Of a DNA stretch of 7,615 nucleotides, positions 1-6,225 are shown in pieces. The notes under the pieces are model-generated. The model searched no databases. It worked only from the letters and a program-made list of their open reading frames with translations, and had not been told where the DNA came from. Source of the DNA: Bacillota bacterium (GTDB lineage Bacteria > Bacillota > Dethiobacteria > Dethiobacterales > Dethiobacteraceae); NCBI GenBank assembly GCA_012841735.1, contig DUUE01000076.1, positions 1 to 7,615 of the forward strand. Reading direction: 5' to 3'. Each line of letters starts with the position of its first letter. Within the stretch, counting starts at the first letter, position 1. Made by a program: the position numbers and the translations under genes.

Positions 1-368
1 CCCGCACCTCGAAAACACCCCTGTCCATGTATCTGGCAAATAAACGCCTGAAAGTGGCCAATCTGCCGCTGGTGCCGGAAGTGGAACCGCCGGAGGAACT
101 TTTTTGGGTAAGCCCGCGCAAAGTAATCGGTCTCACAATTAACCCCAAACAACTGAACGAGATCAGGACAGAACGCCTGAAGGCACTGGGGCTTGCAGCC
201 CAGGCCAATTACGCCAGCCTTGAACGGATTATGGAAGAGCTGGAATATGCAGAAAGGATAATGCGTAAAGTGGGCTGTCCCATTTTTGATGTTTCCAATA
301 AAGCCGTTGAAGAGGTGGCCAATAAAATACTTCAGATTGTGAGAGAGGAGCAACAGGATGAAGAATAA
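1..368 (+). CDS. PPDK regulatory protein (bifunctional kinase/pyrophosphorylase), 3' part only
   Basis: C-terminal 121 residues of a DUF299/PDRP (Kinase-PPPase, YqfL/PpsR) family protein; the gene is cut by the left edge and the frame is open from base 3. Family members use ADP to phosphorylate, and phosphate to dephosphorylate, a Thr beside the catalytic His of pyruvate phosphate dikinase, switching it off and on in the cytoplasm. The first visible residues, RTSKTPLSMYLA, are the end of the family's P-loop-like motif (usually GVSRTxKTPLSxYLA). After them comes the usual tail with the LTINP segment and the RxERL segment. ATG at base 27 lies inside this motif, so it is an internal Met and not the start; full-length members have about 270 residues. 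The stop overlaps the start of ppdK by 11 bases, indicating translational coupling with its own substrate enzyme. Family assignment is secure; kinase activity is inferred from the family and neighbour. Confidence 0.93.
   Translation, partial: RTSKTPLSMYLANKRLKVANLPLVPEVEPPEELFWVSPRKVIGLTINPKQLNEIRTERLKALGLAAQANYASLERIMEELEYAERIMRKVGCPIFDVSNKAVEEVANKILQIVREEQQDEE
346..357 (+). promoter_or_regulatory. Ribosome binding site of ppdK inside the upstream gene
   Basis: AGGAG at 346-350 lies 7 bases before ATG 358. It is within the last codons of the regulatory protein gene, which fits translational coupling of the overlapping pair and fixes the ppdK start. Confidence 0.75.
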
Positions 369-3006
369 GAATGTTTACCTGTTTCACGAGGGATGTGCAG
401 AAATGCGGGAATTGCTGGGCGGCAAAGGCGCAAACCTGGCAGAAATGACCAGAATCGGCCTGCCTGTTCCCCCCGGCTTTACCGTCTCCACTGCCGCCTG
501 CCGTGAATATTTCGACCGCGGGCAGGTTATCTGGGATGAACTGCGGGAAGAAGTACTGGCGGCGCTGGGGAAACTGGAAGAAACAACGGGGAAACTCTTC
601 GGCGACAAAAATAATCCGCTCCTTGTCTCTGTTCGTTCCGGTGCGGTTTTTTCCATGCCCGGGATGATGGATACTGTCCTGAATCTGGGTTTAAATGACC
701 GGACAGTGCTGGGGCTGGCGGAAATCTCCTCCAATGAACGTTTTGCCTATGACTGCTACCGGCGTTTTATCCAGATGTTCGCCGACGTTGTTTTAAAAGT
801 AGACCATTTTTATTTTGAAAAAGCTTTGGAAGACAAAAAACAGTCCTTAAATGTTACTTATGATACTGAACTGGATGCCAGGGCTCTGCAAGAGCTGGTT
901 GAGGAGTACAAGAAAATAGTGACCAGGCAGACGCGCAAAGCTTTCCCGCAGGAGCCGGTGGAACAGTTAATGCTTGCCGTTCAGGCAGTTTTTGATTCCT
1001 GGTATAACCAGCGTGCCATAGTTTACCGCCAGATTCACAATATTCCCGACCACCTGGGAACTGCGGTAAACGTCCAGACAATGGTTTTTGGCAATCTGGG
1101 CGACGACAGCGGCACGGGCGTTGCTTTTACCCGCAACCCGGCGGACGGGACCAAAAAGCTGTACGGTGAATTCCTTGTCAATGCCCAGGGTGAAGATGTG
1201 GTTGCCGGTATCCGCACACCGCTGGATATTGCCAAGATGGCGGAGCTTATGCCTTCCGTGTATCAACAGTTTACTGAACTGTGCTCATTACTGGAAAAGC
1301 ATTACCGGGACACGCAGGATATTGAATTTACCGTGGAACGCGGCAAACTTTACCTGCTGCAGACAAGAAACGGCAAGCGGACGGCGGCCGCCGCAGTGAA
1401 GATTGCCGTCAACATGGCGGAAGAAGGCCTGATTGACAAAAAAGAGGCACTGCTGCGCGTCGACCCGGCACAACTGAACCAGCTGCTTCACCGCCGGATT
1501 GATCCGGCCAATAAACCGGAGGCCATCGCCAAAGGCCTGCCTGCCTCTCCCGGTGCAGCGTCCGGCCAGATTATCTTTGAGGCCGACGATGCGGAACAAG
1601 CGGCGGCAGACGGCAGGAAAGTTATCTTGGTGCGCCCGGAAACCACTCCGGACGACATCCACGGCATTGTGGCCGCGGAAGGTATCCTGACCAGCCGCGG
1701 CGGTATGACCAGCCACGCTGCCGTGGTGGCCCGCGGTATGGGGAAATGCTGTGTTACCGGCTGCGAGGAGCTGAAAATTGACTTAACCGCCAAAACGGTA
1801 TCCGTCAGGGACCTGGTCTTTAAAGAGGGTGACACCATTACCATTGACGGTTCCACCGGGGAAGTTTTTGCCGGGACGGTGCCTCTCATTGCCCCGGAAC
1901 TGTCCACAGAATTCAGCACCCTGCTGCAGTGGGCTGATGAAGTAAAAACGCTTGGTGTGCGTGCCAACGCCGATACACCGGAAGATGCGCGGAAAGCCCG
2001 TGAATTCGGGGCTACAGGTATCGGTCTCTGCCGGACTGAGCATATGTTTATGTCACAGGACCGCCTGCCCGTGGTACAGGAAATGATCCTGGCAAAAAAT
2101 GAAGCAGCCAGGGAGCAGGCCCTGGCCAAACTGCTGCCCATGCAGCAGGGCGATTTTGAAGGCATTTTCCGTGCCATGGACGGTTATCCCGTCACCATTC
2201 GTCTTTTGGATCCGCCCCTGCATGAATTCCTCCCCAGCCTGGAAGAGTTGCTGGTAGAGGTTACCCTGCTGCGGGAGCGGGGCAATAATCCGGAACTGCT
2301 CCGGCAAAAAGAAAACCTGCTTCGCCAGGTGCGGGCCCTGAATGAATTTAACCCCATGCTGGGGCACCGCGGTTGCCGTCTCGGCCTGGTAACCCCGTCT
2401 ATCTATAAAATGCAGGCAACTGCCATTTTCCGGGCCGTGGTGACGCTGTTGAAGGAAGGCAAATCGGTAGTCCCCGAGGTAATGATTCCGCTGGTGGGCC
2501 ATGAGAACGAGCTGAAACTGATGCGCGAACTGGTAGTTGAGGCTGCGGATGAAGTAATGGCCGCCTCAGGCAAACGTTTTGCTTATAAAGTGGGGACCAT
2601 GATTGAACTGCCGCGGGCCTGTGTCACGGCCGATCAGATTGCGGCCCATGCCGATTTCTTTTCCTTCGGCACAAATGACCTGACGCAAACGACTTTCGGC
2701 TTTTCCCGCGATGATGCGGAGGGCAAGTTCCTGCTCACTTACCTGCAGGAGAAAATACTGCCGGAAAACCCCTTTGCCGTTCTGGACCGTGAAGGTGTCG
2801 GAGAACTGGTGAAAATAGCCGCCGTAAAAGGCCGGTCTGCCAAGCCCGACCTGAAACTGGGCATCTGCGGCGAGCATGGCGGCGATCCCTCATCCATCGA
2901 GTTCTGCCACCTCACCGGCCTGGACTATGTTTCCTGCTCTCCCTTCCGTGTGCCCATCGCCCGCCTGGCAGCCGCCCAGGCCGCCATAAAAGGTCAGTCC
3001 AAATAA
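358..3006 (+). CDS. ppdK: Pyruvate, phosphate dikinase
   Basis: Complete 882-residue PPDK, the usual length (about 875-890). It reversibly converts pyruvate, ATP and phosphate to PEP, AMP and pyrophosphate in the cytoplasm; in anaerobes it serves gluconeogenesis or PPi-linked glycolysis. Domains: N-terminal ATP-grasp nucleotide-binding region (about 1-340) with GGKGANLAEM at 21-30 and VRSG at 92-95; swivelling phosphohistidine domain (about 390-510) with GGMTSHAA, catalytic His453; C-terminal PEP/pyruvate TIM barrel (about 520-880) with CRTEHMF around Arg559, GHRG at 669-672, GTNDLTQ at 771-777 and CGEHGG with catalytic Cys837. Thr451, two residues before His453, is the expected target of the regulatory protein encoded just upstream. 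No truncation or missing catalytic residue was seen. The length and the TSHAA and GEHGG contexts separate it from PEP synthase and from enzyme I of the PTS. Confidence 0.97.
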   Translation: MKNKNVYLFHEGCAEMRELLGGKGANLAEMTRIGLPVPPGFTVSTAACREYFDRGQVIWDELREEVLAALGKLEETTGKLFGDKNNPLLVSVRSGAVFSMPGMMDTVLNLGLNDRTVLGLAEISSNERFAYDCYRRFIQMFADVVLKVDHFYFEKALEDKKQSLNVTYDTELDARALQELVEEYKKIVTRQTRKAFPQEPVEQLMLAVQAVFDSWYNQRAIVYRQIHNIPDHLGTAVNVQTMVFGNLGDDSGTGVAFTRNPADGTKKLYGEFLVNAQGEDVVAGIRTPLDIAKMAELMPSVYQQFTELCSLLEKHYRDTQDIEFTVERGKLYLLQTRNGKRTAAAAVKIAVNMAEEGLIDKKEALLRVDPAQLNQLLHRRIDPANKPEAIAKGLPASPGAASGQIIFEADDAEQAAADGRKVILVRPETTPDDIHGIVAAEGILTSRGGMTSHAAVVARGMGKCCVTGCEELKIDLTAKTVSVRDLVFKEGDTITIDGSTGEVFAGTVPLIAPELSTEFSTLLQWADEVKTLGVRANADTPEDARKAREFGATGIGLCRTEHMFMSQDRLPVVQEMILAKNEAAREQALAKLLPMQQGDFEGIFRAMDGYPVTIRLLDPPLHEFLPSLEELLVEVTLLRERGNNPELLRQKENLLRQVRALNEFNPMLGHRGCRLGLVTPSIYKMQATAIFRAVVTLLKEGKSVVPEVMIPLVGHENELKLMRELVVEAADEVMAASGKRFAYKVGTMIELPRACVTADQIAAHADFFSFGTNDLTQTTFGFSRDDAEGKFLLTYLQEKILPENPFAVLDREGVGELVKIAAVKGRSAKPDLKLGICGEHGGDPSSIEFCHLTGLDYVSCSPFRVPIARLAAAQAAIKGQSK

Positions 3007-3080
3007 AGGCGTAAATTCATGGCTTAATGTTTACAAAACCCTGTTTACCTGGAACTTAAAAGAATCCGTTTGTAAATATA
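3007..3080 (+). other. Intergenic spacer with GTTTAC-like boxes
   Basis: Short non-coding stretch between ppdK and its terminator. It contains TTTACAAA (3030-3037) and its exact complement TTTGTAAA (3069-3076), plus a second GTTTAC at 3043-3048. With 31 bases between arms this is a weak hairpin; no function is assigned. Confidence 0.3.
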
Positions 3081-3125
3081 AGGGTATTATTTCTTGATTA
3101 TTTGAGAAATAATACCCTGTTTTTT
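3081..3125 (+). terminator. Intrinsic terminator of the PDRP-ppdK operon
   Basis: Perfect 14-bp stem (3081-3094 with 3105-3118), 10-base loop, then G and a run of six T (3120-3125). It ends the ppdK transcript. The stem is symmetric, but on the opposite strand the bases after it (TTATATTTA-type sequence) make only a poor U-tract. Confidence 0.92.
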
Positions 3126-3160
3126 GCCCGGCAGTACTGCAATTGGCGGAAATTGTTAGC

Positions 3161-3191
3161 TTATGCAGACCGGTTCCTGCTGTGTTATAAT
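3161..3191 (+). promoter_or_regulatory. Extended -10 promoter of the molybdopterin-binding protein gene
   Basis: TGTTATAAT at 3183-3191 is a perfect extended -10 (TGn plus consensus TATAAT at 3186-3191). No good -35 is present: TTATGC at 3161-3166 (19-base spacing) is the nearest weak match. Start of transcription would be near 3198, leaving a leader of about 100 bases. That leader contains an AT-rich 8-bp hairpin, 3229-3236 with 3249-3256. Confidence 0.65.
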
Positions 3192-3296
3192 CATTTTATT
3201 AATATTATTTATCGCCGTTGTAGAAACAAAATGTTTTTCCCTGACAGCAAACATTTACCGGCCAGAGTGCATGTAAAAAAGGAAGGCAGAGTGACA

Positions 3297-4319
3297 ATGA
3301 GAAAGGTTCATGTAAAGCAGGCAGTGGGACTGGTGTTGGGACAGGATCTGACAAAGATCGTTCCGGGCGAGTTTAAAGGCGTTAAGTTTAAAAAAGGATA
3401 TATTATTAAGGAAGAAGATATAGAGGAACTTCTGCAGATGGGCAAGGAGCATGTATATATAGCCGATCTGGACGAACCATATGTTCATGAAAATGAGGGG
3501 GCCAAGATACTTGCAAATGCCATCTGCGGAGAAGGTATTGAACTTACCGGTCCTGCGGAAGGAAAGGTCAACCTGATTGCCTCTTTCTCCGGCGTTTTAA
3601 AAATTAACCTTGATGCCCTGCATGAAATGAACAGTATCGGGGAGCTTGTGGTATCTACACTCCATAGAAATACTTTTGTGGAGAGAGGTAAAAAGGTTGC
3701 CAGTGCCAAGATAATTCCCCTTGTTATAGCGGAGGAAAAAATAGGCCGAATAAGGAAAACTGAAATAAAGTATGGGAAAATGATTGCACTTAAGCCTGTC
3801 AGTAAGAAGAAAGTCGGCATCCTGATTACAGGCACTGAAGTGTATGAGAAAAGAATAGAAGACGGGTTTGCCCCGGTGCTGAAACAAAAGATGGAATACT
3901 GGGGATGCCCCATAGTGGACTTGCAGTACAGCCCCGATGACATGGAGGTAACAGCCGTCAAAATAAATGAAATTATTGCCAAAGGCGCTGAGATTATGTT
4001 TGTTACGGGCGGTATGGCCGTGGATCCGGATGATGTTACCCTGGCTTCAATAGCAAAAGCCGGGTGCCTGATAGAAAATTATGGTTCGCCGGTACTGCCG
4101 GGGGCTGTATTTCTTGTCGCATATAAAGATAATATACCTGTTATTGGGTTGCCGGCTTGCGGAATGTACCATAAGGCAACTGTATTTGATATTTTGTTTC
4201 CCAGGTTTCTGGCAGGTGAAAGACTGACCGGAAAAGACATCATGGAACTGGCCCATGGAGGGTTATGTATGGAATGCAGTGAATGCCATTATCCTGTATG
4301 CCCGTTTGGAAAAGCATAG
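3297..4319 (+). CDS. Molybdopterin-binding protein (MoeA/MogA-like) with Cys-rich tail
   Basis: A 340-residue cytoplasmic protein. The C-terminal half carries the MoaB/MogA/MoeA molybdopterin-binding fold: VGILITGTEVYE from residue 173, and VTGGMAVDPDDV with TGG at 237-239 and DPDD at 243-246, the motif that holds the pterin/AMP in this superfamily. The N-terminal half begins like MoeA (KQAVGLVLGQDLT). It ends in four cysteines (324, 327, 330, 335; CX2CX2CX4C) before PFGKA, which suggests a bound metal or Fe-S cluster. It is shorter than MoeA (about 400 residues), so a dedicated molybdenum-cofactor chaperone, insertion or sensing role is likelier than plain MoeA; substrate unknown. ATG 3297 is chosen because GGAAGG (3281-3286) precedes it by 10 bases; GTG 3291 is possible but too close to that site. 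An upstream in-frame TTG at 3102 lies inside the preceding terminator and before the promoter, so it is rejected. No molybdoenzyme gene is adjacent. Confidence 0.85.
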   Translation: MRKVHVKQAVGLVLGQDLTKIVPGEFKGVKFKKGYIIKEEDIEELLQMGKEHVYIADLDEPYVHENEGAKILANAICGEGIELTGPAEGKVNLIASFSGVLKINLDALHEMNSIGELVVSTLHRNTFVERGKKVASAKIIPLVIAEEKIGRIRKTEIKYGKMIALKPVSKKKVGILITGTEVYEKRIEDGFAPVLKQKMEYWGCPIVDLQYSPDDMEVTAVKINEIIAKGAEIMFVTGGMAVDPDDVTLASIAKAGCLIENYGSPVLPGAVFLVAYKDNIPVIGLPACGMYHKATVFDILFPRFLAGERLTGKDIMELAHGGLCMECSECHYPVCPFGKA

Positions 4320-4372
4320 TGGATATATTTAAAGTTTTTTAGCTACAAATAATAATTATTCGAAATAGAGCC

Positions 4373-4411
4373 GGGGTATTGCCTTTAGGATTTAAAGCAG
4401 TACCCCTTTTT
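4373..4411 (+). terminator. Intrinsic terminator after the molybdopterin-binding protein gene
   Basis: Stem 4373-4382 with 4397-4406 (10 bp, one G-U pair), extendable past a bulged C by 4384-4387 with 4393-4396, followed by five T (4407-4411). It closes a single-gene transcript that starts near 3198. Confidence 0.88.
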
Positions 4412-4437
4412 ACTCAGCGGGCAACACAATTTTAAGG

Positions 4438-4476
4438 CGACACTTTTTGTGCAAAAAAGTCGAGCATAGATCTTAT
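4438..4476 (+). promoter_or_regulatory. Possible promoter and operator of the AraC-type regulator
   Basis: An interrupted palindrome spans 4438-4462: CGAC, then T5 (4444-4448), centre, then A-run and GTCG (4459-4462). TTGTGC (4447-4452) inside it could serve as a -35, with TCTTAT (4471-4476, 18-base spacing) as a weak -10. The overlap would suit autoregulation or binding by another factor. There is no direct proof, and the -10 is poor. Confidence 0.35.
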
Positions 4477-4502
4477 CAGTCCTGGTATCATGTAAATACG
4501 AT

Positions 4503-4508
4503 AGGAGG
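4503..4508 (+). promoter_or_regulatory. Consensus ribosome binding site of the AraC-type gene
   Basis: AGGAGG, six bases before ATG 4515. It settles the start codon. Confidence 0.85.
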
Positions 4509-4514
4509 GAGCAG

Positions 4515-5390
4515 ATGCTAAATGAATTTAACCAAGTGATTAACTATATTGAAGAGCATTTAACCGATGATCTTTCTCTGGAAGAAATTTCCCGCTATGC
4601 CGGGATTTCAGATTACCATTTCAGAAAAGTTTTTTACTACCTTTCAGGGTACTCCATAAGTGAATATGTAAAAAAAAGAAAATTATCGGAAGCCGGTATG
4701 GATTTATTGCAGGGCGAGAAAGTAACAGATGTTGCTTTTAAATACGGTTATCAATCAGTGGATGGCTTTACCCGGGCATTTAAAAAGTGGAGCGGTTTTC
4801 TGCCTTCAGAGGTAATAAAGAAAGGCATTGGTAAAGTATTCCCTAAAATATCATTTGCCCTAACGGTCAGGGGAGGTATTGATATGGAATTTAGAATTGA
4901 AGAAAAACCGGCTTTTTATTTAGCCGGTGTCAGCAAACGTGTCCCTATGCAATTTAGAGGTATCAATAAGGAGATTGTCAAGCTGGCAGAAAGTATAACG
5001 GACGCACAAAAAGCAGAAATGCATGCTCTGCAGAATCTTGAGCCTTATGAAATTGTCAACGCATCTTATGAGGCAGACGCCAATTTTCTGCGGGAAGAAG
5101 GATATTTGACCCATCTTATCGGTGTGCTGACGACTAAAGAGCAGGTAAGCGCTCAGTTGGAGAAGGTGCCGGTTGCTGCATATACCTGGGCAGTATTCCC
5201 CAATGAAGGCCCGTTTCCATCCACTTTACAGGAAACAATGGCCAAAATCTACTCAGAATGGCTCCCATCTTCCGGTTATGAAGTAATCAATGCGCCTACA
5301 TTTTCTTTTACTAAAATGGATAAAGAGAAAAAAGATTATGCTTACAGTGAGATCTGGATTCCTGTCCGGAAGATTGGGATAAAAAATTAA
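4515..5390 (+). CDS. AraC-family regulator with GyrI-like effector-binding domain
   Basis: A 291-residue transcription factor. An N-terminal AraC/XylS DNA-binding domain (residues 1-100) has two helix-turn-helix units: LSLEEISRYAGISDYHFRKVF (20-40) and KVTDVAFKYGYQSVDGFTRAF (69-89), the second being the family signature. After a short linker, residues 124-291 form a GyrI/BmrR-type small-molecule-binding domain, with the characteristic SEIWIPV near the C-terminus; Glu279 is the probable ligand-contacting acid. Regulators of this layout (Rob-like order, DNA-binding first) usually sense hydrophobic or cationic compounds and control efflux or detoxification. No target is proved here; candidates are its own promoter or the MFS exporter gene downstream at 6276. 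An AGGGGAGG site just before Met124 could start a separate effector-domain protein. Family assignment is firm; ligand and regulon are unknown. Confidence 0.92.
   Translation: MLNEFNQVINYIEEHLTDDLSLEEISRYAGISDYHFRKVFYYLSGYSISEYVKKRKLSEAGMDLLQGEKVTDVAFKYGYQSVDGFTRAFKKWSGFLPSEVIKKGIGKVFPKISFALTVRGGIDMEFRIEEKPAFYLAGVSKRVPMQFRGINKEIVKLAESITDAQKAEMHALQNLEPYEIVNASYEADANFLREEGYLTHLIGVLTTKEQVSAQLEKVPVAAYTWAVFPNEGPFPSTLQETMAKIYSEWLPSSGYEVINAPTFSFTKMDKEKKDYAYSEIWIPVRKIGIKN
4869..5390 (+). other. Possible internal translation start giving the GyrI-like domain alone
   Basis: AGGGGAGG (4869-4876) sits 7 bases before an in-frame ATG at 4884, exactly at the boundary between the DNA-binding and effector domains. 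Initiation there would give a 168-residue free GyrI-like protein. This resembles TipAS, made from an internal start of the TipAL regulator in Streptomyces. The site and spacing are seen; use of the site is inferred. Confidence 0.4.
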
Positions 5391-5394
5391 CGGC

Positions 5395-5420
5395 TGGACC
5401 CCGTAAATGTATGGTAGAAT
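5395..5420 (+). promoter_or_regulatory. Probable mscL promoter (extended -10)
   Basis: TGGTAGAAT (5412-5420) fits an extended -10 (TGn plus TAGAAT at 5415-5420). TGGACC (5395-5400) is a poor -35 at only 14 bases. No terminator separates the AraC-type gene from mscL, so readthrough may also contribute. Confidence 0.45.
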
Positions 5421-5460
5421 TTAAGGTATAAAAAAGGTTATGGCAAAGGGGGTTTTAAAC

Positions 5461-5859
5461 GTGCTCAAAGAGTTCAAAGAATTTGCACTAAAAGGCAATG
5501 TGTTGGATTTGGCTATTGCTGTTGTTATCGGCGGTGCGTTTGGTAAAATAGTGTCATCGCTGGTAAATGATATTATCATGCCAATAGCCAGTGTTTTAAC
5601 CGGTGGAGTTAATTTCTCGCATTTAAAGTTAATACTGAAAGAGGGGACGGGGGATACGGCAATTACCCTTAATTATGGTGCCTTTATACAGAACATTGTT
5701 GATTTCTTAATTATCTCGATCTCTATTTTTATTTTTATAAAACTGCTGAATAAATTTAAGCGGGAGAAGAAGACTGATGTGCCTGAAGAAGAAACACCAA
5801 AAGAATCCGATGAAGTTTTGCTTCTGCGGGAAATCAGAGATCTGTTAAAAGCGAGATGA
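5461..5859 (+). CDS. mscL: Large-conductance mechanosensitive channel MscL
   Basis: A 132-residue inner-membrane channel that forms a homopentamer and opens under membrane tension to release solutes during hypo-osmotic shock. The start LKEFKEFALKGNVLDLAIAVVIGGAFG is the diagnostic MscL N-terminal helix and TM1 (TM1 about 14-43). TM2 is about 75-95 (FIQNIVDFLIISISIFIF). A charged linker and the C-terminal bundle helix (EVLLLREIRDLL) follow. GTG 5461 is preferred as start because homologues begin at MLKEFKEF or MWKEFKEF and because AAAGGGGG (5445-5452) precedes it by 8 bases. ATG 5440 is in frame and would add seven residues (MAKGVLN), but its upstream site (AAAAAGG, 3 bases away) is badly spaced. 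All expected parts are present. No convincing plus-strand terminator follows. Confidence 0.95.
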   Translation: MLKEFKEFALKGNVLDLAIAVVIGGAFGKIVSSLVNDIIMPIASVLTGGVNFSHLKLILKEGTGDTAITLNYGAFIQNIVDFLIISISIFIFIKLLNKFKREKKTDVPEEETPKESDEVLLLREIRDLLKAR

Positions 5860-5861
5860 GC

Positions 5862-5891
5862 AAAAACCCTGTCTCATCATCTTGAAACAGG
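5862..5891 (-). terminator. Terminator-like hairpin readable on the minus strand
   Basis: Read on the minus strand, bases 5891-5868 form a 9-bp stem (one G-U pair, loop of six) followed by G and five T (5866-5862). Read on the plus strand the same stem has a C-A mismatch and no T-run, so it would not terminate mscL efficiently. No minus-strand gene is recognisable to its right (5892-6240), so its purpose is unclear. Confidence 0.5.
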
Positions 5892-5965
5892 CGTTCAGAC
5901 ATAAAACAATCAACTCTATTGGGCAGGGGTACTTTTGGTGCCTGATTTGCGTGTCAAATTCATCT

Positions 5966-5994
5966 TTGTTTTCAAGGCAAAAATATAGTATAAT
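5966..5994 (+). promoter_or_regulatory. Sigma-A-type promoter of the structured RNA
   Basis: TTGTTT (5966-5971), exactly 17 bases, then consensus TATAAT (5989-5994). Transcription should start near 6001, just before the folded region. This is the best-spaced promoter in the window. Confidence 0.72.
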
Positions 5995-6000
5995 GTGATA

Positions 6001-6211
6001 GATTTTATAAAGGGGGTGTGCAGGATGTACGGTTCTGCCGGAATATGCAGGGCTTTTGCCTGTGTTGTGCCAAACGCATTTCGGATCAGGGAGAGGTGTG
6101 CCCACAGGCAAGTAAATATTATTCCGGAGAAGATACATTCCTGCAGCTGACCGGTTATTATGAAGTGAAATACGAAGCGACAGCGGATGAGTGTATCTCC
6201 TGTCGCTTTTT
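6001..6211 (+). ncRNA. Candidate structured RNA, possibly 6S-like; or leader of the MFS gene
   Basis: A promoter directly upstream and a terminator at the end frame about 210 bases without a credible protein gene. The RNA folds as one long interrupted hairpin: helix A 6019-6029 with 6134-6145 (11 bp, one bulged base); helix B 6033-6045 with 6120-6131 (12 bp, one bulged G); an internal bubble 6046-6055 opposite 6112-6119; helix C 6056-6064 with 6103-6111 (9 bp, perfect); helix D 6075-6082 with 6093-6100 (8 bp, three G-U), capped by a 10-base loop. A near-continuous stem with a central bubble, about 200 nt long, is the architecture of 6S RNA, which binds sigma-70/A RNA polymerase by imitating an open promoter. 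I did not recognise 6S consensus bases, so that name is inference. The alternative is a cis-acting attenuator for the exporter gene 65 bases beyond the terminator. RNA gene: fairly likely; 6S identity: about one in three. Confidence 0.6.
6175..6211 (+). terminator. Intrinsic terminator of the structured RNA
   Basis: Perfect 9-bp stem, 6175-6183 with 6200-6208, followed by T-rich sequence (five T at 6207-6211, then a further T-rich run). It lies 65 bases before the MFS start codon, so it either ends an independent RNA or acts as an attenuator. Confidence 0.88.
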
Positions 6212-6225
6212 ATATTTCTTTTATT

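Noticed and set aside
1488..2177. Long minus-strand reading frame inside ppdK (229 codons)
   Set aside because: It is antisense to the catalytic domains of an intact ppdK; its composition reflects the GC-rich codons of that gene.
3102..3296. N-terminal extension of the molybdopterin-binding protein from TTG 3102
   Set aside because: It begins inside the upstream terminator hairpin, precedes the promoter, and does not look like the family; ATG 3297 has a suitable ribosome binding site.
5440..5460. Seven-residue upstream extension of MscL (ATG 5440)
   Set aside because: The ribosome binding site is poorly spaced and homologues start at the LKEFKEF position; GTG 5461 has a better site.
6025..6150. 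41-codon small ORF (ATG 6025) with a GGGGG site upstream
   Set aside because: A leader peptide is conceivable, but both ends lie in helix-forming sequence and the peptide shows no pattern of its own. Kept only as a minor alternative.
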